Source of the DNA: JBCDCU01 sp039180865
GTDB taxonomy: Bacteria > Pseudomonadota > Alphaproteobacteria > Rhizobiales > JACESI01
NCBI GenBank assembly: GCA_039180865.1
Contig: JBCDCZ010000123.1
Location: forward strand, 1 to 12,727
DNA: 12,727 nt
Reading direction: 5' to 3'
Positions within the stretch are counted from its first letter, which is position 1; each line of letters begins with the position of its first letter. Shown in pieces: positions 6,932-12,727 of this stretch. The notes beneath the pieces were generated by a model. It did not search any database, was not told where the DNA came from, and was given only the letters and a program-made list of their open reading frames with translations. The position numbers were made by a program, and so were the translations under genes.

Positions 6932-9601
6932 ATGCAGCTTCTTCAACGCATCCTCAAAATTAAGACCAAGACAAAAATCCTGATGAGCAGCTGTGTACCG
7001 ATTGTTTTTCTTGCTGGCCTCGGAGGACTTGCGGCCTATTCCATCAATTCTATCGTTTATACGAACAAGTGGGTTTCGCACACAAACAGGGTGCTCACGG
7101 AAACAAACGGAATAGTGGCATCGGCCGTCGACATGGAAACCGGCATGCGCGGCTACCTCCTCGCGGGGCGAGAGGAATTTCTCGAGCCCTATCGGACAGG
7201 CCAAGACAAAACCTACGGAGCAATTTCAGAGCTCAGCACGACGGTTTCTGACAATCCCGCGCAAGTTGAACGCCTGAGGCAGGCGGAAAGTATTCTGCAA
7301 GAGTGGCAGGCCAACGTGACAGAATCGGCGATTGAATTGCGCCGGGAAATCGGCGACGCAAGGACGATGAACGATATGGCCTCGATTGTTGGCGAAGCGC
7401 GGGGCAAAACCTATTTCGACCAGTTTCGTGGTCAACTCGCAACGTTTGTCGAGCGGGAGCAGAAACTCCTTGAAGAGCGCGAACGTGCGTCCGAGGTGGC
7501 TTCGACCAATCTCCTCAACAACCTTGCACAAGTGCGAGAAGCAGCAGCATGGGTTCAACACACCCAGAAAGTGATCGCTGCCGCCAATGAGATTGTTACC
7601 AATGCGGTGAACATGGAAACCGGCATGCGCGGTTTCGTGGTGACCGGTGACGAAGCTTTCTTGGAACCTTACAACGCCGGAAGCAAGTTGTTGGAAACAA
7701 GTCTTTCCGAACTACAGAAAACTGTCGCAGATAATCCGCCCCAAGTCGCACGTCTTGCCGAAGCCGGCTCAGTTGTTACGCAGTGGAAGGAGCTTGTTGC
7801 GGAGACTGCAATTCTAATGCGCCGGGATATCAATAATGGGGATCGCCCACGCGACGATGTGGAACGGTTTATCGCCAGCAAACTTGGCAAAACTTATTTC
7901 GACCAGTTTCGCGCCATTCTGGCCGATTTCACATCAGTTGAGGCCGATCTGATTATTGAACGCGAGGTGAGTACCGATCGCGCAGATGCGAGTGCTCAAG
8001 CTGCACTCAAGACGATGGACGAAAACGCCAAGTGGGTGACACATACCTATAGCGTGATTGCTTCAGCAAACGAGTTGCTCTCCGAAGCAATCAATATGGA
8101 AACCGGCATGCGTGGCTACCTGCTCGCCGGAAAAGAAGAATTCCTTTCGCCGTATACGTCCGGATCCGAGCGTTTTTTCGCAAAACTCGATGAGTTACGG
8201 CAAACCGTCAGCGACAATCCTGATCAGGTTTCCCTTCTCACTGAAATCGAACAAAACCTGAAAGCTTGGAAAACCAATGTAACCGAACCAATGATCGCAC
8301 TGCGCCGTGAGATTGGCGACGCAAAAACCATGGACGATATGGCTGACCTTGTCGGCGAAGCGCGCGGCAAAATCTATTTCGATGAGTTCCGTAGCATCAT
8401 GGCTGAATTCGCGGCAGAAGAGCAGGCTTTGATGGCCGAACGTGAGAAGGCGAATTCTCAAACTGTTTCTAACACTTACCTGACGATTGCCGGTGGTACG
8501 ATCCTTGGCGGGCTTCTGGCCCTTCTTCTTTCCTTCCTAACCGGGCGTGGTATTGCCGGACCATTGACCGGTATGACCACGACCATGCGCAAGCTCGCCG
8601 ATGGGGACCACGGTGTCGACGTTCCCGGCAAAGGACGCGCCGACGAGATCGGCGAAATGGCAGATGCGGTTCAGGTCTTTAAAGACAACGCTATAGAGAA
8701 CGACCGCCTGCAAGAAGAACAGGCCGAAGCCGGCCGACGACTGGAGCAGGAAAAACATCAGGCTCAAATTGCGATGGCGGATAGTCTGGAATCAAACGTC
8801 AAGACTGTGGTTCAGACGATCGCGAGCGCGGCAGCCGAAATGCAGGCGACAGCGGAAACCATGTCACAGTCCGCAGCAACCGCGAGCAACCAATCGACAA
8901 CCGTAGCAGGCGCGACCGAAGAGGCGTCCATGAATGTGCGCACCGTGGCTGTTGCCTCGGAACAGCTCTCGCAATCGATCGGTGAGGTCAGTCGCCAGAT
9001 CACCACATCGCGCGATGCCACCAAGAGCGCTCAAGTGACGACCGACAAAGCTGCGAGCACAATCGAGAACCTCTCAGAAATGGCTGAAACGATTGGTTCT
9101 GTCTTGAACATGATCAACGATATCGCCGAACAGACCAACCTTCTGGCCCTCAATGCCACCATCGAGGCGGCACGGGCGGGTGAAGCTGGCAAAGGTTTTG
9201 CAGTCGTCGCGTCCGAAGTTAAGTCACTCGCCAGTCAAACGGCGAAAGCAACTGAAGAAATTTCCAAGCAGATCGGATCCATGCGAGCTGCGACCGGTGA
9301 ATCCGTAGATGCAATCCGGGAGATCCAGAAGGTGATAGCCGATTTGAGCGAGGCGGCGGTCGCGATTTCGGATTCCGTCGATCAGCAAGATTCCGCAACA
9401 CAGGAAATATCCAGAAACGCAGTTGAAGCGTCCAACGGAACCCAGAATGTTGCAGAAAGCATAGCGTCGGTTCAGGCTGCAGCCGGTGATACCGGCCAAG
9501 CTGCGGAACAGGTTCTGAGTGCGGCCAACGAGCTCTCTATCCAATCTTCCGCTCTTGATGAACAGGTAGATGCGTTTCTGCACAAGATACGCGCTGCATA
9601 G
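6932..9601 (+). CDS. Methyl-accepting chemotaxis protein with three tandem CHASE3 sensor domains
   Basis: This 889-residue chemoreceptor has TM1 near residues 18-38, a periplasmic region to about 515, TM2 near 517-538, a HAMP domain near 540-595, and a cytoplasmic signalling domain to the end. The hairpin tip, INDIAEQTNLLALNATIEAA, starts at residue 728 and is canonical for binding CheA and CheW. The periplasmic part is three copies of a CHASE3 module, each with a W at 47, 207 or 368 and an METGMRG motif at 68, 228 or 389. CHASE3 modules are helical bundles whose ligands are mostly unknown. The C-terminus (FLHKIRAA) lacks the NWETF-type pentapeptide that tethers CheR and CheB in some receptors. 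The start at 6932 has only a weak GGA site; the next in-frame ATG, at 6983, would remove cytoplasmic residues and part of TM1 and has no better site. No che genes are adjacent. Confidence 0.95.
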   Translation: MQLLQRILKIKTKTKILMSSCVPIVFLAGLGGLAAYSINSIVYTNKWVSHTNRVLTETNGIVASAVDMETGMRGYLLAGREEFLEPYRTGQDKTYGAISELSTTVSDNPAQVERLRQAESILQEWQANVTESAIELRREIGDARTMNDMASIVGEARGKTYFDQFRGQLATFVEREQKLLEERERASEVASTNLLNNLAQVREAAAWVQHTQKVIAAANEIVTNAVNMETGMRGFVVTGDEAFLEPYNAGSKLLETSLSELQKTVADNPPQVARLAEAGSVVTQWKELVAETAILMRRDINNGDRPRDDVERFIASKLGKTYFDQFRAILADFTSVEADLIIEREVSTDRADASAQAALKTMDENAKWVTHTYSVIASANELLSEAINMETGMRGYLLAGKEEFLSPYTSGSERFFAKLDELRQTVSDNPDQVSLLTEIEQNLKAWKTNVTEPMIALRREIGDAKTMDDMADLVGEARGKIYFDEFRSIMAEFAAEEQALMAEREKANSQTVSNTYLTIAGGTILGGLLALLLSFLTGRGIAGPLTGMTTTMRKLADGDHGVDVPGKGRADEIGEMADAVQVFKDNAIENDRLQEEQAEAGRRLEQEKHQAQIAMADSLESNVKTVVQTIASAAAEMQATAETMSQSAATASNQSTTVAGATEEASMNVRTVAVASEQLSQSIGEVSRQITTSRDATKSAQVTTDKAASTIENLSEMAETIGSVLNMINDIAEQTNLLALNATIEAARAGEAGKGFAVVASEVKSLASQTAKATEEISKQIGSMRAATGESVDAIREIQKVIADLSEAAVAISDSVDQQDSATQEISRNAVEASNGTQNVAESIASVQAAAGDTGQAAEQVLSAANELSIQSSALDEQVDAFLHKIRAA
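7067..8470 (+). repeat. Triplicated CHASE3-coding segment within the chemoreceptor gene
   Basis: Three in-frame copies of about 160 codons follow each other. The METGMRG codons begin at 7133, 7613 and 8096, giving periods of 480 and 483 bp. Copies 1 and 3 share REIGDA(R/K)TM(N/D)DMA and GEARGK blocks, while copy 2 has diverged to RRDINNGDRPRDDVER and SKLGK. The DNA around ATGGAAACCGGCATGCG is identical in all three copies. Confidence 0.9.
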
Positions 9602-9640
9602 TCTTTCAATAGGCTGCGTTGCGGTCTCGGGTTTGCTTTT

Positions 9641-9678
9641 GGGGAACCACTCTTAGAGGTATTCCGTCGATCTTCCCC
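9641..9678. other. Weak hairpin in the convergent gap after the chemoreceptor gene
   Basis: GGGGAA (9641-9646) pairs with TTCCCC (9673-9678), with a smaller stem inside around 9646-9660. It sits between two convergent genes, where a two-way terminator would be expected. There is no T-run after the stem in either direction, so it is not a standard intrinsic terminator. Confidence 0.25.
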
Positions 9679-9692
9679 ATGGCAATCGGGCG

Positions 9693-10724
9693 CTACTCTA
9701 CATAGCGTTTGAATGAGACCGCGCTATCAGCAAAGGCTTCGGAAATCGCACTCAGATGCTCGCCGACAACGTCGAAGTCGCTGGTGTTGACCTTATCCCA
9801 ACCCGCGTAAAACACGATGTCATTCTCGATCACAACCTGAACGTCGTATTTGCGCTTCAGTTCAATGAGCGTCGCCTGGGTCGCCGGTGTCAACGCCTGT
9901 AGAAGTGCCTGATGATACGCGGAAGCATTTTCGGGAACATTGCCTCTTCTATCGGCAATCGAAATGTTGAACTGTCGGTTGAACTCAACAGACTCGGTTT
10001 GAAAGTCGTGTCTGCTCTCGCCAAGAATACTCTCGTGGAGCAGGCGCGCCCGAATGTCCGTGTCGCGATCAAGTTTGTAAGCGCACAGCATCTGCAGCAG
10101 ATACGCCTGATTGCCGGTATTGCCATATGCATCGGTTTTGAGTGACGGAGCGGCGAGCGTCATGTCCGACTGCACAATGCCGAATGCCATCCAGAATGGG
10201 ATCGCTTTTGTGGTGTTCCCCCAAAAAAAGGCGTCGATGTCAATCATCGTCATCCGACCGACTTTCATATCGAGCAGGTCGCCGACGCGGTCTCTGACCC
10301 GGCGGATGCGCGGGTCCATCGGTAATTCGCCCTCGACGTGACGCCCCTGTTTTCTCTTTTCGTCAATCAGGTGCTTAACGGCGGCGTGCTTCTCCGCGTT
10401 CGTGGAGGGCAGGATTTCGAAGCCCCAATTGTTCTTCTTTGCAAGCTGATAGAGAAGAAAATCGATCCGCTTTTCTGAATTGTTCAGATAGTCAGCGCCT
10501 AGAAGGACGATCGCACCGCCAAAAGCGCATGGAGCCGCGACCCACAATATGTCGCGATAAAAGAAACCGACGAAAAACAGCGCAAAACCAACAAGGAGCA
10601 GTATTCCGGCGACACTACGGATCCAGTCCGGCAGCTTGATACCTTTGCGTGGTTTGGCAACAACCTCTTGCTTGAAGTTGATTTCACCGTCGAACGGATC
10701 CCACATACGCTGGCTTGCACTCAT
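9693..10724 (-). CDS. DUF3137-like membrane protein, partner gene of lemA
   Basis: The 343-residue protein has two hydrophobic segments near residues 36-54 and 58-80 and then a long soluble domain of about 260 residues. The block EFNRQFNIS (247-255) followed by ALLQALTPATQATLIELK (273-290) and a VIENDIVFYAG strand (298-308) resembles the DUF3137 pattern, in which a F(D/N)V segment precedes 'LLTPA'. DUF3137 genes are commonly next to lemA, and here lemA is 43 nt upstream on the same strand, so the two probably form one transcript. An in-frame upstream ATG exists at 10802, but it lies within lemA. The ATG at 10724 has the strong site AAGGGGAG 7 nt upstream and is chosen. The molecular function of the family is unknown. 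Confidence is high for the gene and moderate for the family name. Confidence 0.75.
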   Translation of the reverse strand: MSASQRMWDPFDGEINFKQEVVAKPRKGIKLPDWIRSVAGILLLVGFALFFVGFFYRDILWVAAPCAFGGAIVLLGADYLNNSEKRIDFLLYQLAKKNNWGFEILPSTNAEKHAAVKHLIDEKRKQGRHVEGELPMDPRIRRVRDRVGDLLDMKVGRMTMIDIDAFFWGNTTKAIPFWMAFGIVQSDMTLAAPSLKTDAYGNTGNQAYLLQMLCAYKLDRDTDIRARLLHESILGESRHDFQTESVEFNRQFNISIADRRGNVPENASAYHQALLQALTPATQATLIELKRKYDVQVVIENDIVFYAGWDKVNTSDFDVVGEHLSAISEAFADSAVSFKRYVE

Positions 10725-10731
10725 TTTACTG

Positions 10732-10739
10732 CTCCCCTT
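10732..10739 (-). promoter_or_regulatory. Strong ribosome binding site of the DUF3137-like gene
   Basis: On the minus strand AAGGGGAG stands 7 nt before the ATG at 10724. It argues against the longer reading frame that starts inside lemA at 10802. Confidence 0.75.
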
Positions 10740-10767
10740 GCTGTGGTCGTTCTGACGGCTGGGAAAA

Positions 10768-11361
10768 TCATTTCTTCTCACCATCCATGCCGAGCGCTGC
10801 AATGTTGACCGGCTGGGAAATCATTTTCATCTCGGTCGCCTCGACCTCGAACATCGGTAGCGTCTCGTATTTCTTCATATTCGCGATGATGTTCCACGGG
10901 ATCGACAGGACCTTCGAGTTAAAGGCCTGTACATTGCCGTTGAAGAGACGACGCGAGGCAGCAATCTGATCTTCCGTTTCCTCAAGTTGCTGCTGAAGAA
11001 GGCGGATATTCTCCGTCGCGGTGATTTCCGGATTATCTTCGGTGTATCCGACAAAGCCCTGCAAAGCCGCGGTGAGTTCGCCTTCCGCCTTATTGACATC
11101 CTCATGGTTTCCTCCGGCAAGTGCTGCAAGCGCCTGGGTTCGCGCGTCAAGGATGCGATCCAGAATTCCACTTTCATGGCTCATCGCGGTGCGGGCTGCG
11201 CTAACGAGATTTGGCACCAGCTCATGCCGGCGTTTCAACTGAACCGTAATTCCGGACCAGCCCTCGTCGACTTTCGTTTTCGCGGTCACGAGACTGTTGT
11301 AACAATAGACATACCCCCCTATCACGGCTGCAAACAGGAGGATAATGATCAGAAATTCCAT
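10768..11361 (-). CDS. lemA: LemA family protein
   Basis: The 197-residue product matches LemA in length and pattern. An N-terminal membrane helix (residues 3-20, EFLIIILLFAAVIGGYVY) is followed by YNSLVTAKTKVDEGWSGI (21-38) and VQLKRRHELVPNLV (40-53), the family hallmark. The LFNGNVQAFNSKV block (139-151) and the segment up to YETLPMFEV (165-173) are also typical. LemA proteins are helical-bundle membrane proteins with the N-terminus outside; their biochemical role is not settled. The downstream DUF3137-like gene is 43 nt away and likely co-transcribed. An AAGGA site lies about 10 nt before the start, inside a small TTAAG-N2-CTTAA repeat (11366-11377). No convincing promoter was found in the 180-bp upstream gap. 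Confidence 0.95.
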   Translation of the reverse strand: MEFLIIILLFAAVIGGYVYCYNSLVTAKTKVDEGWSGITVQLKRRHELVPNLVSAARTAMSHESGILDRILDARTQALAALAGGNHEDVNKAEGELTAALQGFVGYTEDNPEITATENIRLLQQQLEETEDQIAASRRLFNGNVQAFNSKVLSIPWNIIANMKKYETLPMFEVEATEMKMISQPVNIAALGMDGEKK

Positions 11362-11475
11362 CTCGTTAAGTCCTTAAACTGGCGTACTGACTCTAGCATC
11401 GCAGGAATTGGCGCAGGTCTTCGATTAAACGACTTCCGCCATCGGCTCTCAGGATTTCAGCAAAGAAACTATTCC

Positions 11476-11536
11476 GCGCGCAGGCGCGCACCAAGCTACC
11501 AGTTTTCATAGGGGGCTCGGTCCAAACTGGCGGTAG
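11476..11536 (-). terminator. Hairpins downstream of the luxR gene, possible terminator
   Basis: Two inverted repeats follow the luxR stop on the minus strand. The first pairs CCAGTTT (11499-11505) with AAACTGG (11524-11530), extendable with CTACC/GGTAG by shifting register. The second is a tight GCGCGC-AG-GCGCGC (11476-11489), followed on the minus strand by GGAATAGTTTCTTT, a poor T-rich tail. One or both could end luxR transcription before lemA. Both are short and the T-run is weak. Confidence 0.35.
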
Positions 11537-11541
11537 GCGTG

Positions 11542-12573
11542 CTAGTTCAGCAGGTGACTGATAAGCTGCGCCTGTCCGTGTTTACCGGTCTTGAGGTAAA
11601 CGCGCTTGAGATAAACTCTCACCGTATCCGGCTTCAAACCGTGATGATTTGCAATGCCCCGGACATCGCGTCCTTCCAAAAGGGCTAGTGTTACGACAGC
11701 TTCAGCATGCGTCAGATTGTAAGCGGCCCTGAGCCCTTCAACATCCCAGGTTGCGCGCTTTAACGGACCGAGTTCGAGACGAACGGTTTTCTCATAAGGA
11801 AAGTCCGGCCCGCGGCTAAGCGCGACGGAAACGCCGTATCCGTTTCGGTCGGAGAGGAACACCGTGTTGTTTTGCCCGCTGAGTGCCCGCTCGACGGCTT
11901 TGTCAAACCGACGCACATCCTTTTTCAGCTTTGGGCACAACCTGCCATTCGCAATTTTGAAGCATTCTTCGATGGTCGCCCTTGCCAGGTCATCCATCAC
12001 CCGGATCACGCCCGCCTGGTCGATCAAAACCACACATTGACTTGCACACGATCCGATTTCCATCCTAAGACGCAAATCAACCGCGCGCACCATTTGCTGG
12101 AGCATCATCGATGTCCGAGTCGCCTCATTCTCGTTCATCCAGTCGAACGCCGATAAATGCCCGATCGTGAACATGAAGAGTCCGGAATTTCCCCGGTAGA
12201 GAGCTGTTCCGAAGTGATCGGTGTCAGATGGCCTTACGAAGTTATCGTAGACACCCTGCCTGTCGAAGTGGTCCGCACTGACCAGTTCCGTCTTATGAAG
12301 CAATTTGCCAGGAAGAGCATAGGGCAACGCTGCTATGACCGGATTACTTTCCGGTGTCAGATAATGCGAGCGCATGACCTCAACAAGCTCGGGATCCACG
12401 CGTTCAGAACCCAGGAACATGGGAGACGCCGGATCTTGCATTCGAAAGGCCAAAAAGGCGCTCATTTCCGCTCGACCCTGGCAAAATGCCTCCGTCAAGG
12501 CCTCAAAATCACCCGTTTCAAGATAGTTCAATACGTCGTTTCCGAATGTATCGAAGCTCACAGTCCCAACCAT
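11542..12573 (-). CDS. LuxR-family transcriptional regulator with long N-terminal sensory region
   Basis: The 343-residue protein ends in a LuxR-type helix-turn-helix (about residues 281-343). LRAAYNLTHAEAVVTLALLEG is followed by the recognition-helix region LKPDTVRVYLKRVYLKTG. The first 160 residues are a globular region without a membrane segment, and 178-260 (VVLIDQAGVIRVMD and following) look PAS-like. No autoinducer-binding signature or response-regulator receiver is apparent, so it is probably a one-component regulator with an unknown signal. The ATG at 12573 has AAAGG directly against it, which is too close to be a good site. A GTG at codon 5 is an alternative start, so the first residues are uncertain. 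A palindrome stands 17 bp upstream and may be its own operator. Neighbouring genes give no clear target. Confidence 0.88.
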   Translation of the reverse strand: MVGTVSFDTFGNDVLNYLETGDFEALTEAFCQGRAEMSAFLAFRMQDPASPMFLGSERVDPELVEVMRSHYLTPESNPVIAALPYALPGKLLHKTELVSADHFDRQGVYDNFVRPSDTDHFGTALYRGNSGLFMFTIGHLSAFDWMNENEATRTSMMLQQMVRAVDLRLRMEIGSCASQCVVLIDQAGVIRVMDDLARATIEECFKIANGRLCPKLKKDVRRFDKAVERALSGQNNTVFLSDRNGYGVSVALSRGPDFPYEKTVRLELGPLKRATWDVEGLRAAYNLTHAEAVVTLALLEGRDVRGIANHHGLKPDTVRVYLKRVYLKTGKHGQAQLISHLLN

Positions 12574-12590
12574 CCTTTCATGACGGCACG

Positions 12591-12612
12591 TCTATACCCA
12601 TACGGGTATAGA
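12591..12612. promoter_or_regulatory. Perfect 9-bp-arm palindrome upstream of luxR
   Basis: TCTATACCC (12591-12599) and GGGTATAGA (12604-12612) are exact inverted copies separated by ATAC. The site is 17 bp upstream of the luxR start and overlaps the predicted start of transcription. It is similar in size to a lux box but does not match the classical lux box sequence. Autoregulation is plausible; an mRNA 5' hairpin is the alternative. Confidence 0.6.
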
Positions 12613-12617
12613 TTGTG

Positions 12618-12646
12618 ATTATTATCCATTGAGAATGAAGTCGCAA
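12618..12646 (-). promoter_or_regulatory. Predicted luxR promoter
   Basis: On the minus strand TTGCGA (12646-12641, 4 of 6 consensus matches) is followed by 17 bp and AATAAT (12623-12618, 5 of 6). Transcription would start near 12611, at the edge of the 22-bp palindrome. Confidence 0.4.
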
Positions 12647-12688
12647 TGCCGATAGAAATGACTTTCACGCAAAAGCGGGGGCGCTAAC

Positions 12689-12727
12689 GTGGGCAAGCAT
12701 GTGACTCTGGACGGCTTCAGCGGGCAA
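12689..12727 (+). CDS. Possible 5' end of a divergent gene, cut by the window edge
   Basis: A GTG at 12689 opens a frame that stays open to the last base (13 codons, reading GKHVTLDGFSGQ after the start). A G-rich stretch (12677-12681) stands 7 nt upstream and could serve as a ribosome binding site. The frame is too short to identify a family or to prove it is real. If it is a gene, it is divergent from luxR and a possible regulatory target of it. Confidence 0.3.
   Translation, partial: MGKHVTLDGFSGQ

Noticed and set aside
7067..8470. CRISPR array or mobile repeat suggested by three near-identical DNA blocks
   Set aside because: The repeats are about 480 bp apart, in frame and protein-coding. 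They are duplicated CHASE3 domains.
9641..9678. Intrinsic terminator for the convergent chemoreceptor and DUF3137-like genes
   Set aside because: The GGGGAA/TTCCCC stem has no following T-run in either direction. It was kept only as a weak hairpin.
10725..10802. N-terminal extension of the DUF3137-like gene into lemA
   Set aside because: A strong ribosome binding site precedes the internal ATG at 10724, and the extension overlaps the end of lemA in another frame.
10987..11511. 174-codon plus-strand frame opposite lemA
   Set aside because: The lemA frame on the other strand shows the full family pattern. The plus-strand product has no recognisable features.
1..12727. Defence island, prophage or transposon
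   Set aside because: No integrase, transposase, phage structural gene, nuclease-helicase module, terminal inverted repeats or tRNA-linked boundary is visible. Codon style appears even across the genes.

Overview
The window reads as an ordinary chromosomal segment of an alphaproteobacterium. Base composition is moderate-to-high GC, coding is dense, and the gene set includes a MeaB-type GTPase, a TetR-controlled RND pump, an Acg-type Tat-exported nitroreductase homologue, a CHASE3 chemoreceptor and a LuxR regulator with a long N-terminal domain. The order Hyphomicrobiales is a guess from gene content and style. I see no rRNA, tRNA, CRISPR array, insertion sequence or phage gene.

Layout: (a) 1-468, the 3' half of a meaB/argK-type GTPase, cut by the window edge. 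(b) 471-5575, an efflux module: a TetR repressor gene on the minus strand, a 131-bp divergent control region, then an RND periplasmic adaptor and an RND inner-membrane permease in one operon. No outer-membrane channel gene is present. (c) 5711-6796, a Tat-signal nitroreductase-fold protein with its own strong ribosome binding site. (d) 6932-9601, a methyl-accepting chemotaxis protein whose periplasmic part is three tandem CHASE3 domains. (e) 9693-11361 on the minus strand, a lemA gene followed by a DUF3137-like membrane protein gene. (f) 11542-12573 on the minus strand, a LuxR-type regulator with a near-perfect palindrome in its leader. (g) At the right edge a divergent gene may begin with GTG.

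How the genes work together: the TetR protein very likely represses both itself and the pump. Two copies of a 15-bp GTTAG-N5-CTAAC element lie 19 bp apart in the shared control region. Between them is a 14-bp perfect palindrome that supplies a TATGTT -10 element to each direction, so the two predicted promoters face each other and overlap. This is the most informative non-coding structure in the window. The nitroreductase homologue may share the stress-response theme of the pump, but this is context only. The chemoreceptor, the LemA pair and the LuxR gene look like independent units.

I did not find a convincing undescribed multi-gene system. The best leads are the overlapping face-to-face promoters, the non-canonical proton-relay residues in the RND permease, the triplicated CHASE3 sensor, and the palindromes upstream of the chemoreceptor and luxR genes.
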